The notes beneath the pieces were generated by a model. That model was given only the letters and a program-made list of their open reading frames with translations, had not been told where the DNA came from and made no database searches. A program made the position numbers and the translations under genes. This document shows, piece by piece, positions 1 through 9,353 of a stretch of DNA of 64,000 bases. This DNA is from Hyphomicrobiales bacterium (GTDB taxonomy: Bacteria; Pseudomonadota; Alphaproteobacteria; Rhizobiales; Xanthobacteraceae), in contig JAJPKK010000114.1 in the NCBI GenBank assembly GCA_021323775.1, forward strand, positions 1 through 64,000. Reading direction: 5' to 3'. Position 1 is the first letter of the stretch. Each line of letters begins with the position of its first letter.

Positions 1-153
1 ACATCTCCAACGCAACCCGCTAACCGTCCCCCGAGTCAACTTGCCGCACCAAAATCGCCTCGCCAACCCGGCCCGACACGCGGAAAGGTCAAAATGAGAA
101 TTGCTGGGCTTACTCAAGGTTTGCTTAAGGTATCGATTCGGCGTGTTGGGGGT

Positions 154-1584
154 TTACCCCACCAGCACGTTCCGGAACTGCCACGGATCCGTGGGATCGA
201 TGTTCTCGGGAAATAGCCCGGGCCGGCCGGTCAGCGGCGTCCAGTCCGTGTAGGTGCCGATGACCGGGCCGAGATAGGGCCGCTGGATCTCAAGGCAACG
301 GCGGAAATCCATCTCGTCGGCCTCCACTATGCCGCGATCCGGATTTTCCAATGCCCAGACCATTCCGGCGAGCACCGCCGAAGTCACCTGCAGGCCGGTG
401 GCGTTCTGGTACGGCGCGAGCTTGCGGGTCTCCTCCACTGAAAGCTGGGAGCCGTACCAATAGGCGTTCTTGGCATGGCCGTAGAGAAGCACTCCGAGTT
501 CGTCGATCCCATCAACGATCTCGTGCTCGTCGAGAATGTGATGACTGTCCTGAATAACGCCGGCGCGCCCAAACAATTCATGCAGCGACAGCACCGCGTC
601 GTTGCACGGGTGATAGGCGTAGTGGCAGGTCGGCCGGTAGACGACCCTGCCCCCCTCGCGCAGCGTGAAATAGTCGGCGATCGAGATCGATTCGTTGTGG
701 GTGACCAGGAAGCCGTATTGCGCCCGTGGCGTCGGCGTCCATGACCGCACCCGGGTGTTGGCGCCGGGCTGCAGCATGTAGATGGCGGCATCACAGCCGC
801 TGGCGTGACGGCGGCCGTTGTCCGGCATCCATTTTTCGTGGGTGCCCCAGCCGAGTTCCGCCGGCTGCATGCCCTCCGACAGAAAACCCTCCACGGACCA
901 GGTGTTGACAAAGACGTTGGGCGCCTTCGGATGGCGGGCTCGCTGTGTATCGCGCTCGGCGATATGAATGCCCTTGACGCCGAGCCTCATGGCGAGTCGG
1001 CCCCAGTCCTCACGGGACTGAGGCCCGGCCGTCTCGACATTAAGATCGCGCGCAATATCAAGGAGCGCCTGTTTGACGAACCACGACACCATGCCGGGAT
1101 TGGCGCCGCAGCACGACACTGCCGTGATGCCGCCGGGGCTGCGCCGGCGCGCTTCGAGCAGTGTTTCGCGCAGCGCGTAGTTGGAGCGCGCCGCCGGTTC
1201 GAGCTTGGCGTCGAAATAGAGGCCCGGCCACGGCTCGATCACCGTGTCGATATAGAATGCCCCCACCTCGCGGGCGAGCTCCATGATGGCGATCGAGCTG
1301 GTGTCGACCGAAAGGTTGACGCAAAAACCGCGGCCGCTGCCCGCGGTCAGCAACGGCGTGAGGAATTCGCGATAGTTATCGCGGGTGACGGCCTGATGAA
1401 TGAACCGGATGCCGCGTGAATCGAGGATCTTGCGGTCGGAATCGTCGGGATCGATGACGACGAGCCTTGCAGGGTCGTACGAGAAATGCCGCTCGATCAG
1501 GGGAAGCGTGCCCTTGCCGATCGACCCGAAGCCGATCATCACGATGGGGCCTTCGATCCGGGCATGAACGGGCCAATCACTCAT
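154..1584 (-). CDS. hss: Homospermidine synthase
   Basis: This enzyme makes homospermidine from putrescine in an NAD-dependent aminobutyl transfer, in the cytoplasm. The N-terminus shows a Rossmann nucleotide-binding motif (VMIGFGSIGKGTLPLIERH), and the body matches the saccharopine-dehydrogenase-like fold of bacterial homospermidine synthases. The length of 476 aa fits the family. An in-frame start 54 bases further upstream would add 18 residues translated from a repeat. The start at 1584 was preferred because it has a CCGGAG ribosome-binding sequence just upstream and places the Rossmann motif near residue 15. The gene lies directly downstream of ornithine decarboxylase on the same strand, which supplies its putrescine substrate, so the two probably form one polyamine operon. 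Confidence 0.9.
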   Translation of the reverse strand: MSDWPVHARIEGPIVMIGFGSIGKGTLPLIERHFSYDPARLVVIDPDDSDRKILDSRGIRFIHQAVTRDNYREFLTPLLTAGSGRGFCVNLSVDTSSIAIMELAREVGAFYIDTVIEPWPGLYFDAKLEPAARSNYALRETLLEARRRSPGGITAVSCCGANPGMVSWFVKQALLDIARDLNVETAGPQSREDWGRLAMRLGVKGIHIAERDTQRARHPKAPNVFVNTWSVEGFLSEGMQPAELGWGTHEKWMPDNGRRHASGCDAAIYMLQPGANTRVRSWTPTPRAQYGFLVTHNESISIADYFTLREGGRVVYRPTCHYAYHPCNDAVLSLHELFGRAGVIQDSHHILDEHEIVDGIDELGVLLYGHAKNAYWYGSQLSVEETRKLAPYQNATGLQVTSAVLAGMVWALENPDRGIVEADEMDFRRCLEIQRPYLGPVIGTYTDWTPLTGRPGLFPENIDPTDPWQFRNVLVG

Positions 1585-1605
1585 CGTGGACTCCGGAGAC
1601 AAGAC

Positions 1606-1684
1606 GACGGACGACAGATGACAGAGGTCGGACACCAATCTTCCGACGCCTGTCCTCTGTCGTCCGTCAACCGTCCTCTGTCAA
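1606..1684. repeat. Inverted repeat between odc and hss
   Basis: An imperfect inverted repeat (about 1606-1632 against 1640-1668) uses the words GACGGACGACAGA and TCTGTCGTCCGTC. The word TCCTCTGTC recurs again at 1674-1682. The last copy runs into the stop codon of the odc gene. It could act as an attenuating or mRNA-stabilising hairpin between the two polyamine genes, or simply be a dispersed repeat. Confidence 0.7.
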
Positions 1685-2811
1685 ATATGAAACGCCTTCA
1701 ACGGTGCGAAGCCGTTGAACCCGACTGATGCGTAGGTCGCCGTATAGGCGCCGGTGCCCTCGATCAGGACTTTGTCGCCGATCTCCAGGCTGATCGGCAG
1801 CTCGTAGGGCGTTTTTTCGTACAGCACATCCATGGAGTCGCAGGTCGGACCCGCCAGTACACAAGGCCCCGCTTCGCCGCCGTCGCGCGAGGTGCGGATC
1901 GGATACCGGATCGACTCGTCCATCGTCTCGGCCAGGCCGCCGAACTTGCCGATGTCAAGGTAGACCCACCGGACGTTGTCGCTCTCGCTCTTCCTTGAGA
2001 CCAGCACGACTTCAGCCTCGATGACGCCGGCGTTGCCGACCATGCCGCGGCCGGGCTCGATAATGGTCTCCGGTATGGCGTTGCCGAAATGCTTGCGCAG
2101 CGCACGGAATATGGAATTTCCGTAGGCTTTCACGGTCGGCACCTCTTTGAGGTATCTGGTCGGGAAACCGCCCCCGAGGTTGACCATTGTGAGCTGGACG
2201 CCACGCTCGGCGCAGGCGCGGAAAATCGCCGCCGCCGACTTGAGCGCCTGGTCCCAAGCCTGCGTGCGACGCTGCTGGGAGCCGACATGGAACGACACCC
2301 CGTGGGCTTCGAGGCCGAGCCGATGGGCGTGTTCGAGCACATCGACCGCCATCGGCAGGTCGCAGCCGAACTTGCGCGACAGCGGCCACTCGGCGCCGGC
2401 GCAATCGAACAGAAAACGGCAGAACACCCGCGCGCCCGGCGCGGCGCGCGCAATCTTCTCGACCTCCGCTTTGGAGTCGACTGCAAACAGCCGGACCCCG
2501 AGCGCGAAGGCGCGTGCGATGTCCCGTTCCTTCTTGATCGTGTTTCCGAAAGAGATGCGGTCGGGCGTGGCGCCGGCGGCGAGCACGCTCTCGATCTCTG
2601 TAATCGAAGCGGTATCGAAACAGGAGCCGAGCCCAGCGAGCAGCGTCAACACTTCCGGCGACGGGTTCGCCTTGACGGCGTAGAATACCCGCGTGTCCGG
2701 CAGCGCGCTGGCGAACGCCCGGTAATTGTCGCGTACAACCTCAAGATCGACCACGAGGCACGGTCCGTCGTCCTCGCGGCGGCGCAGAAACTCATGGATG
2801 CGCTCCGTCAT
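1681..2811 (-). CDS. odc: Ornithine decarboxylase (PLP fold type III)
   Basis: This gene encodes a eukaryotic-like (alanine-racemase fold) ornithine/lysine decarboxylase that makes putrescine. The PLP lysine lies in YAVKANP at about residue 47. The phosphate-binding region reads EPGRGMVGNAG, and the C-terminal catalytic Cys is in GPTCDSMD. These three signatures are all intact, and 376 aa is normal for the family. The ATG at 2811 has a good GGGGAG ribosome-binding site. It is the upstream gene of an odc-hss pair that would convert ornithine to putrescine and then homospermidine. The unusually long, structured upstream region suggests regulation at the leader level. Whether the enzyme also accepts lysine cannot be told from the sequence. 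Confidence 0.9.
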   Translation of the reverse strand: MTERIHEFLRRREDDGPCLVVDLEVVRDNYRAFASALPDTRVFYAVKANPSPEVLTLLAGLGSCFDTASITEIESVLAAGATPDRISFGNTIKKERDIARAFALGVRLFAVDSKAEVEKIARAAPGARVFCRFLFDCAGAEWPLSRKFGCDLPMAVDVLEHAHRLGLEAHGVSFHVGSQQRRTQAWDQALKSAAAIFRACAERGVQLTMVNLGGGFPTRYLKEVPTVKAYGNSIFRALRKHFGNAIPETIIEPGRGMVGNAGVIEAEVVLVSRKSESDNVRWVYLDIGKFGGLAETMDESIRYPIRTSRDGGEAGPCVLAGPTCDSMDVLYEKTPYELPISLEIGDKVLIEGTGAYTATYASVGFNGFAPLKAFHI

Positions 2812-3250
2812 GGCGCTCTCCCCGCAGGCGAAAGGGAGCGGCAGGCCGCTCGATATGGCGCCGGGCTTCGGGTCTCAGACGACGCGCGATGGGGACGCGC
2901 CGGCGAGAGGGCCAAAGACCCTGCAAGGCTGCCTTCGCTTGGATGGGGAAGATCCCCGATCCGCACGTGCGGCAATGATGAACAAGCCTCTTCGGTAGCC
3001 CGCGCCGGTTGGTGGAGGACCGGCAGAGACCAAAAAAGCCCGCTCCGTCGTTGCTTTAAGCCGCGTCCCCCGTGGAGAACGAGGTGCGCCGGTTTCGCCT
3101 CCGGCTGTCAATCAAGTGTTCGGAGCTCAAACGATCCGATGACCTTACGGTCATCGCGATCTCGCTCCGGGCGGCTGTCCGGCCTCTTGTCCGGATGCCC
3201 ACCGACTGACACACGGCCACAGGCACGTGCGAAATTGGGCAATTTCGAAA
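2812..3250 (-). promoter_or_regulatory. Long structured 5' leader of odc, candidate speF RNA
   Basis: About 440 bases upstream of odc hold no convincing gene but several strong hairpins when read on the minus strand. Examples are GATGACCgtaaGGTCATC (about 3137-3154) and GCCGGaggcgaaaCCGGC (about 3087-3104), plus GC-rich arms close to the start codon. Alphaproteobacterial ornithine decarboxylase genes are known to carry a roughly 400-nt conserved leader called the speF motif. Position, length and target gene fit that motif. I could not check the consensus, so the name is an inference. AT-rich sequence at about 3235-3275 is a plausible promoter. Confidence 0.45.
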
Positions 3251-3359
3251 TAAGTGATTTTAAAAATTCGCGCAAGCTCTTTGCGCCGCCAGAGCCGCTG
3301 CAAACTCAAAAAAATTTTCGGAGTCGCTCGGACGCGTTCGAATGCCGCTTAACGGCGCA

Positions 3360-3614
3360 TCATCTTGCCGTCGTGAATGGCTCGACCCGCATCCCATTGC
3401 GCACGAACGCGACCATCACGGCGACGCCGATCAGAAAGAAGACGGCTTGAGCATAGACCGCGTAGTCGGCAAGGCCGAAAAGGCTGGCGAGCGCCCAGCC
3501 CCCAGCGAACGCGGCGCCAAACACCTCGGCGCTGATGAGCACTGCCGCACTGAGCACCGTGATGACGCTTTGCCAGACGATGCGGCGGGGTGCAGAAGAG
3601 GAGGGCTGCGACAT
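3360..3614 (-). CDS. Small two-helix membrane protein, unknown function
   Basis: I do not recognise this 84-residue protein. After a short Ser/Pro-rich N-terminus it shows two hydrophobic stretches (about residues 12-40 and 48-70, the second containing YAVYAQAVFFLIGVAVMVAF), so it is probably an inner-membrane protein with two helices. An upstream in-frame start would add 20 polar residues. The start at MSQPSSSAPRR was chosen because it leads directly into the first helix. It stands alone between the odc leader and the divergent peptidase gene. Coding is supported by the continuous hydrophobic pattern, not by homology. Confidence 0.6.
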   Translation of the reverse strand: MSQPSSSAPRRIVWQSVITVLSAAVLISAEVFGAAFAGGWALASLFGLADYAVYAQAVFFLIGVAVMVAFVRNGMRVEPFTTAR

Positions 3615-3818
3615 CTGTTGATCCTGTTTTTCGCGGGCAATTTCCACCAAATGGCTGGCCGGATCAAGACGCATCAGCAGCCAATGGTGGGCTAATTTGA
3701 TGCAGGATACGCCCCTTTTTCGGGCCTTTGCGACGTCCGCGCAGTCCGCAAGATTACAACCACATCCAAAACCATTTAAAGTGAACGATCAGAATCGCCA
3801 GCCCGAACCGGAAAACCA

Positions 3819-5903
3819 ATGCCATCGACTTCGTCGCCCTCTGCCCGCGATCGCGCCAACCCTCTCCTGGAAGCCTGGACGCCTCCTGACGAGACGCCGC
3901 CCTTCCCGGCGATCCGGCCGGAGCATTTCAGGCCCGCTTTTGACCGCGCCATGGCGGATCATATGGCTGAGATCGAGGCCATTGCCGCCTGCCCGGAACC
4001 GCCGAGCCTCGCCAACACAATCGTGGCGCTGGAACGGAGCGGGCGTGCGCTGGACCGGGTTTCGGCTGTGTTTCATGCGCTGACCGGCGCCCATACGAAT
4101 GATGCCTTGATGGCGCTTGAGCGCGAGATGTCGCCTTTGCTCGCGGCTCACCGCAATCGCATCCACCTTCACGACGGGCTTTATGCCCGCATCAAGGCGC
4201 TGTGGGACCAGCGCGACGCGCTTCATCTCACCCCCGAGGAGGCGCGGGTGCTGGAGCGCTACCACGTCACGTTCCGCCGCGCCGGCGCCGGACTGCCAGA
4301 GGATGCGAAGAGCCGGATTGCGGCGCTCGGCGAGCGGCTGGCCGCGCTCGGCACCGCCTTCAGCCAGAACGTGCTGGCCGATGAGCAGGCTTACGCGCTC
4401 GTGCTTGAGAGTGAAGAAGACCTCGCCGGCCTGAGCGAAAGCGCGCGCGCCGCGGCCCGCGCCGCCGCGGCGGAGCGCGGCGCGCCGGACAAGCATGCGA
4501 TCACGCTGGCGCGGTCCAGCGTTGAGGCCTTCCTGCGGTCCTCAACGCGGCGGGACCTGCGGGAGAAGGCCTACGAAGCTTGGGTCGCCCGCGGCAATAG
4601 CGGCGGCGCGACCGACAACAAGGCCATCATCGCTGAAACGATCGCGCTGCGCGCCGAACGGGCGCGGCTCCTCGGCTATCCGACCTTTGCGGATTATCGC
4701 CTCGATGACGCGATGGCAAAGACCCCGCAAGCGGTCGAGGCCTTGCTCGAACGCGTGTGGTCGCCTGCCCGGGCGCGCGCCATGGCGGACCGCGACGCCC
4801 TCCAGGAACTGATCCGGCAAGAGGGCGGCAACTTCGATCTTGCCGCGTGGGATTGGCGCTATTACGCGGAAAAACTGCGCAAAGCGCGCTGCGACATCGA
4901 TGCGGCCGAGATCGCGCCATACCTTCAGCTCGAAAACATGATCGCGGCGGCCTTTGACACCGCCCGCCGGCTGTTCGGCCTGACGTTCCGGGAGCGGCAG
5001 GACGTGCCGGTCTGGCACCCTGACGTGCGGGTGTGGGAGGTGTCCGGCCCACAGGCCAAGTTCCAGGGGCTGTTTTTCGGCGACTATTTCGCCCGCTCCT
5101 CCAAGCGCAGCGGCGCCTGGATGACGATGCTGCGCACCCAGCACAAGCTTGACGGCGAGGTGAGGCCGCTCGTTCTCAACGTGATGAATTTCGCCAAGGC
5201 GGGCGACGGCCAGCCGACGCTCCTTTCGTTCGACGACGCGCGGACTTTGTTCCACGAATTCGGCCATGCCCTCCACGCCCTGCTGTCGGACGTCACCTAC
5301 CCGATGATCGCCTGCACCCGGGTCGCAACCGATTTCGTCGAATTGCCGTCGCAGCTCTATGAACATTGGCTGGAACGGCCCGAAGTGCTGCGCCGCTTCG
5401 CGCTGCACTATCAGACCGGCGAACCGATGCCTGAGGACCTGCTGCGGCGCCTCCTCGCGGCGCGCACCTTCGACCAGGGGTTCGCCACCGTGGAATATGT
5501 GGCCTCGGCGCTGGTCGACCTTGCGTTCCACCAGGCTCCGGAGCCCGATAAAATCGACCCGGCAGCATTCGAGGCGGACGTCCTGGCTCGCATCGGGATG
5601 CCGGCGGAGATCGGCATGCGCCACCGCTCCCCCCATTTCCTGCATGTCTTCGCGGGCAACGGCTATGCGGCCGGCTATTACAGCTACATGTGGTCCGAGG
5701 TGCTGGACGCCGACGCCTTTGAGGCGTTCCGGGAAGCGGGCGACGTGTTCGATCCTGCGATCGCAGCGCGTCTGCGCGATGAGATCCTCTCAGCCGGCGG
5801 CTCGCGCGACCCCGGTGAAGCCTACCGGGCCTTCCGCGGCCGGCTGCCGGCCGTGGACGCCCTGTTGCGCAAGCGGGGTTTCGCCGACGCGGCGGCGGGG
5901 TGA
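3819..5903 (+). CDS. dcp: M3-family oligopeptidase / peptidyl-dipeptidase
   Basis: A zinc metallopeptidase of family M3 (the thimet oligopeptidase and Dcp group) that degrades short peptides in the cytoplasm. The zinc-binding signature HEFGH is at residues 479-483, inside LFHEFGHALHALLSD. The conserved downstream block RVATDFVELPSQLYEHW supplies the third zinc ligand. The length of 694 aa matches Dcp and oligopeptidase A. No signal peptide is visible. The word DGEVRPLVLNVMNF and the C-terminal YYSYMWSEVLDADAFEAF block are typical of Dcp-type members, but Dcp and OpdA are hard to tell apart by eye. It is transcribed alone, with a strong hairpin just after the stop. Confidence 0.88.
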   Translation: MPSTSSPSARDRANPLLEAWTPPDETPPFPAIRPEHFRPAFDRAMADHMAEIEAIAACPEPPSLANTIVALERSGRALDRVSAVFHALTGAHTNDALMALEREMSPLLAAHRNRIHLHDGLYARIKALWDQRDALHLTPEEARVLERYHVTFRRAGAGLPEDAKSRIAALGERLAALGTAFSQNVLADEQAYALVLESEEDLAGLSESARAAARAAAAERGAPDKHAITLARSSVEAFLRSSTRRDLREKAYEAWVARGNSGGATDNKAIIAETIALRAERARLLGYPTFADYRLDDAMAKTPQAVEALLERVWSPARARAMADRDALQELIRQEGGNFDLAAWDWRYYAEKLRKARCDIDAAEIAPYLQLENMIAAAFDTARRLFGLTFRERQDVPVWHPDVRVWEVSGPQAKFQGLFFGDYFARSSKRSGAWMTMLRTQHKLDGEVRPLVLNVMNFAKAGDGQPTLLSFDDARTLFHEFGHALHALLSDVTYPMIACTRVATDFVELPSQLYEHWLERPEVLRRFALHYQTGEPMPEDLLRRLLAARTFDQGFATVEYVASALVDLAFHQAPEPDKIDPAAFEADVLARIGMPAEIGMRHRSPHFLHVFAGNGYAAGYYSYMWSEVLDADAFEAFREAGDVFDPAIAARLRDEILSAGGSRDPGEAYRAFRGRLPAVDALLRKRGFADAAAG

Positions 5904-5910
5904 GCATGGC

Positions 5911-5941
5911 TGTAGGGCGACCCGTGTGGTCGCCCCCTACA
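5911..5941. repeat. Hairpin between converging genes
   Basis: TGTAGGGCGACC and GGTCGCCCCCTACA form a near-perfect stem with a five-base loop, just after the peptidase stop. There is no clear U-run. It lies between two convergent genes and may end transcription from either side, or may be a dispersed palindrome. A related GACC/GGTCGCCCC block occurs near 32465-32500. Confidence 0.6.
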
Positions 5942-5964
5942 TTTCCCTTGGGGAACATGCCAAC

Positions 5965-7776
5965 TCATCCCGGCACGATCGAGAACTCGTTCATGCTCTC
6001 CGCCGAGTCCCGCGAGAACCGCATCCGGTAAAAATGCGCGTAGCGGCCCGAGCGCGCCAGAAGCTCGGTGTGGCGCCCGGATTCCACGATCACGCCCTTT
6101 TCGACGACGTGGATCATGTCGGCCTGGGTGACGGTGTGCAGCCGGTGCGCGATCACCAGGGTGGTGCGGCCCTTGATCAATTCGCCCATGGCGTCCTGGA
6201 CGAAACGCTCGGACTCGGTGTCGAGCGCTGCGGTCGGCTCGTCCAGCAGGATGATGGGCGCATCGCGAATGAGCGCCCGGGCAATGGCAATGCGCTGGCG
6301 CTGGCCGCCGGAGAGCTGTGCGCCATGTTCCCCCACCATCGTGTCGTATCCGGCCGCAAATTGCGAGATGAACTCGTCGGCATGCGCCGCGCGCGCGGCC
6401 GCGATGATCTCGGCTTCGCTCGCGCCGGGCCGGCCCAGGCCGATGTTGTGGCGGATGGTGCCGTGGAACAGGAACACGTCCTGTCCCACAAAGGCGATGT
6501 GACGCCGTATGGATTCCTCGGATACAGCACCGTAATCCTGCCCATCGAGCCGGATGGTCCCGCTGTTCGGCGCATAAAGCGCCAGCACCAGATTGAAGAT
6601 CGTCGACTTGCCGCCGCCGGATGGCCCTACGAAAGCGGTCACCTCGCCGGGTTTGGCGACAAACGAGAGCTGGCGCAGCACCGGATTGCCGGGGCGGTAA
6701 GCGAATGAAACCTGGTCGAATTCGATCCCGCCGCGCGTAATTTTGATGTCGGGTCTCGGCCGCGCCGGCTCGCGATCCGGAATGTCGAGGATATCGAACA
6801 GCACCTGGACGCCGGTCAGCGCGTTGTGCAGATCGATGTTGAGCCGGGCGATGCGCTTTGCGGGCTCGTAGGCGAGCAAGAACGCCGTGATGAAGGAAAA
6901 TAATTCCCCCGGCGGCAGGTTGAGCACCAGGACGCGGTAGCCGCCGTAGATGAACACGCCGGCAATCGCGAAGCCGCCGAGCGCTTCCATCAGCGGCGTC
7001 GAGCGGTTAGCCACCCGTGCGAGCTTGTTGGAGGCGCGCTCGACCGCGGCGATGCTCTCATAGACCTGCTCGCGCACCACCGTTTCGAGATTGAAGGCCT
7101 TGATGATCTTAAATCCCTGGATGGTCTCCTGCATGGTCTTGAGGATGTCGGCGCCGCCCCCGAATTGCGTCAGGGTGATGGCGCGAACCCGCTTCATCAG
7201 CTTGCGCACCGTGAGGACCGCCGGCGGCATCACCATGAAGGCGAGAATGGCCATGAACGGCGCCTTCCACACCATCACGGCGACCAGGCCGATGAGGGAG
7301 AGGAGATCGCGCCCAAGCGCATTAATGACGAGGCTCAACACCTGTGCGGCTGAACCCGCCCCGAAGGTGATGCGGGCTGCGAATTCGGAGGAATGGCGGT
7401 CGGCATAAAAGCCGGCGTCTTGCCCCAGGAGCTTGTCGAACATGCGCCGCTGGTTGTCGGCGATGATCTCGTTGCCGACTCGCGCCAGCGTCACGGCCTG
7501 TCCGTAGGTTGAGAGCCCCTTGATGGTAAAGAGGACAATCATCGTGACGCCGACGAGGGCGACGCCCGCGAACCGGCGTTCAGTATAGGCCTCATCAATT
7601 CCGGGACCGACGATGAACGCCATTCCGGCCGTGCAGCCGGCGCCGACCGCCATCAAGGCGAAGGAGATCAGGTAGCGCCGCCAATGGCTGCTGCCATGCT
7701 CGACCAGGAGCCGGCGAATCAAAGCCGGCGAGCCGTTCGGGTCGGCAAACAGCTCGCGCCAGAAACGTGTGAGCAT
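5965..7776 (-). CDS. ABC exporter, fused membrane and ATPase domains (MsbA-like)
   Basis: A half-transporter with an N-terminal six-helix exporter domain (about residues 30-330) and a C-terminal ATPase. The Walker A is GPSGGGKST, the signature LSGGQRQRIAIARAL, and Walker B IILLDEPTAALD followed by the H-loop IAHRL. All key ATPase residues are present. At 603 aa it has the usual length for lipid A/lipid or peptide exporters that act as homodimers. The substrate cannot be read from sequence, so MsbA-like is only a family label. It stands as a single gene: the peptidase converges on it and the next gene upstream starts after a 318-base gap. Confidence 0.87.
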   Translation of the reverse strand: MLTRFWRELFADPNGSPALIRRLLVEHGSSHWRRYLISFALMAVGAGCTAGMAFIVGPGIDEAYTERRFAGVALVGVTMIVLFTIKGLSTYGQAVTLARVGNEIIADNQRRMFDKLLGQDAGFYADRHSSEFAARITFGAGSAAQVLSLVINALGRDLLSLIGLVAVMVWKAPFMAILAFMVMPPAVLTVRKLMKRVRAITLTQFGGGADILKTMQETIQGFKIIKAFNLETVVREQVYESIAAVERASNKLARVANRSTPLMEALGGFAIAGVFIYGGYRVLVLNLPPGELFSFITAFLLAYEPAKRIARLNIDLHNALTGVQVLFDILDIPDREPARPRPDIKITRGGIEFDQVSFAYRPGNPVLRQLSFVAKPGEVTAFVGPSGGGKSTIFNLVLALYAPNSGTIRLDGQDYGAVSEESIRRHIAFVGQDVFLFHGTIRHNIGLGRPGASEAEIIAAARAAHADEFISQFAAGYDTMVGEHGAQLSGGQRQRIAIARALIRDAPIILLDEPTAALDTESERFVQDAMGELIKGRTTLVIAHRLHTVTQADMIHVVEKGVIVESGRHTELLARSGRYAHFYRMRFSRDSAESMNEFSIVPG

Positions 7777-8094
7777 CGGTACCGGTTCGATCCAGGCGGC
7801 GCCCCTGCGCCCTCAGGACTCAGGGCTGTAGCGGACCGGCGCGACATTGTCCACGCGTGGGCAGGGCCGGCGCAGGCCCAGCCATAATGTTGGAGGGGCG
7901 CCCCTGAACGGCCCTCGGGGGCAACAGCCGGGGCGGTCTTCATCGCGCCAATTTTGGCTTCGCCGAGAATGAGCGGCCGGATCGGGGCAGCTTGGCAATA
8001 GTCTTTAGCCTACCCTGCAAGCGGGAGGGAGCGCCGCGGCCTGAGTTAAGCTGGCGCCTCGGCTGGGCGGCCCACAAAAAGGCCGGCCAGCGTC
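7777..8094. other. Intergenic region, no gene seen
   Basis: This 318-base stretch separates the ABC exporter start from the lptF stop. It is GC-rich with short palindromes (for example GGGCGCCCC near 7890) and an AT-richer patch around 7990-8010. I see no convincing small gene or RNA. It presumably contains the exporter promoter. Confidence 0.5.
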
Positions 8095-9309
8095 TCAATC
8101 GGAACGCTCGAGCCCTTCGAGCATGCTCCGGGTCGGCAAACGAATGTTGAAGCGCCCGGCGAGGCGATCGAGACCGATCACGCTGCCGCGCGCTATGGCC
8201 GCGAGATCGAGCTTTTCGTCAAGGTCAATCGGGATGCCGCGCCAGATGACAAAGCCGCCCAGCCCGATCGCCAGCGCAATCATGGCGTAGACCAGGATCA
8301 ATGTGGCCGGCGTGGTGGCGGCGATGGCAGCTCCGGCGAAACCGCCGAGCCGCAGCGTCGACACCGCCGCGATCACGGCGAACATGGACACGGCGCCGCC
8401 CTGGCGGGTGGTGCGGGGGAATCCCAGAATGGCAAAAGCGATGAATCCGAATGCCAGCGGATAGAGCGGCGCGAAAACGCGTTCGTGAAACTCGACGCGG
8501 AACTGCGACGGTGAAAGCTTGAACACCGGATCGTCGGTGGCCGGAAATGCGAGTTCCCAGACGTATTTTTCGCGCAGGCCGACAGTGGCTTGCGGCGCCG
8601 GCGCGAGCCGGGAGAGATCGAATGCGTACTGATCGAATACCACGATGGTGGGGTCGCGTTCCTTGCTGCGGCGGCGCTGCACGTTGCCGTCGCGCATGAC
8701 CAGAAAGGCGTTGTCGTCCCGCTGCACGATCTGGCCGTATTCGGCCACAATGGTGACGCGCTCGTCGGCATCGCGCGTGTCGTCGATGAAGACCCCCTGA
8801 AACTGGTTCTCGCCGCGCCGCTCGCGAATATGAAATATCAGCCCGCGGTCGACCGAGGTGAAGGCTCCCGGCCGCACGATGTTTGAAACGACGTCGGTTC
8901 TGACCCTGGTAATCTCAGCGGCCATCTTTCGCTGCAGCCACGGGGCCAGATACGCCGAAAGGCAGGCAACGAAGATCGCGACAATGATGCATGACGCCAA
9001 TACAGGCCAAAATGCCCGTCGCGGCGAAACGCCGGCCGCGTTCATCACGACCAGTTCGGAATCGCCGTTGAGCTTGGTCAGCGCGTAGCATATCGCGATC
9101 ACGATCGCGATCGGGGCGATGACCAGCATCAGGATCGGCACCAGGAGGCCAGTGATGCGCAGGAATACCAGGATGGTCTGGCCCTGATTGGTGATGAGGT
9201 CGACCTCGCGCAGAATCTGGGTGATCCAGATCACCAGCGTGAGGTTGATCAGGATCAGCAGGAAGCCGGCGAAAATCGTGCGGAATATATAGCGATCGAT
9301 CGAAGCCAT
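8095..9309 (-). CDS. lptF: LPS export permease LptF (YjgP/YjgQ family)
   Basis: An inner-membrane permease subunit of the Lpt machine that extracts lipopolysaccharide from the inner membrane. It shows N-terminal helices (about residues 15-130), a periplasmic beta-jellyroll segment (containing RPGAFTSVDRGLIFHIRERR), and C-terminal helices after APLYPLAFGFIAFAILG. The N-terminal SIDRYIFRTIFAGF and ITQILREVDLI blocks fit LptF better than LptG. A longer reading frame would add 44 residues, but these are translated from the inverted repeat at 9354-9451. The start at MASIDRY is therefore much better. The partner lptG is usually adjacent to lptF in this group but is not next to it here. Confidence 0.85.
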   Translation of the reverse strand: MASIDRYIFRTIFAGFLLILINLTLVIWITQILREVDLITNQGQTILVFLRITGLLVPILMLVIAPIAIVIAICYALTKLNGDSELVVMNAAGVSPRRAFWPVLASCIIVAIFVACLSAYLAPWLQRKMAAEITRVRTDVVSNIVRPGAFTSVDRGLIFHIRERRGENQFQGVFIDDTRDADERVTIVAEYGQIVQRDDNAFLVMRDGNVQRRRSKERDPTIVVFDQYAFDLSRLAPAPQATVGLREKYVWELAFPATDDPVFKLSPSQFRVEFHERVFAPLYPLAFGFIAFAILGFPRTTRQGGAVSMFAVIAAVSTLRLGGFAGAAIAATTPATLILVYAMIALAIGLGGFVIWRGIPIDLDEKLDLAAIARGSVIGLDRLAGRFNIRLPTRSMLEGLERSD

Positions 9310-9353
9310 GATGCTCGTGTTTGGCTCACGCCCGCTGAGGCGAGCGCGCGAAT

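Noticed and set aside
1-153. Possible gene or terminator after hss
   Set aside because: No open frame of note and no strong hairpin; the region is cut by the window edge.
2089-3450. A 453-codon plus-strand frame over odc and its leader
   Set aside because: It is antisense to odc, Arg-rich, and crosses the leader without any recognisable domain.
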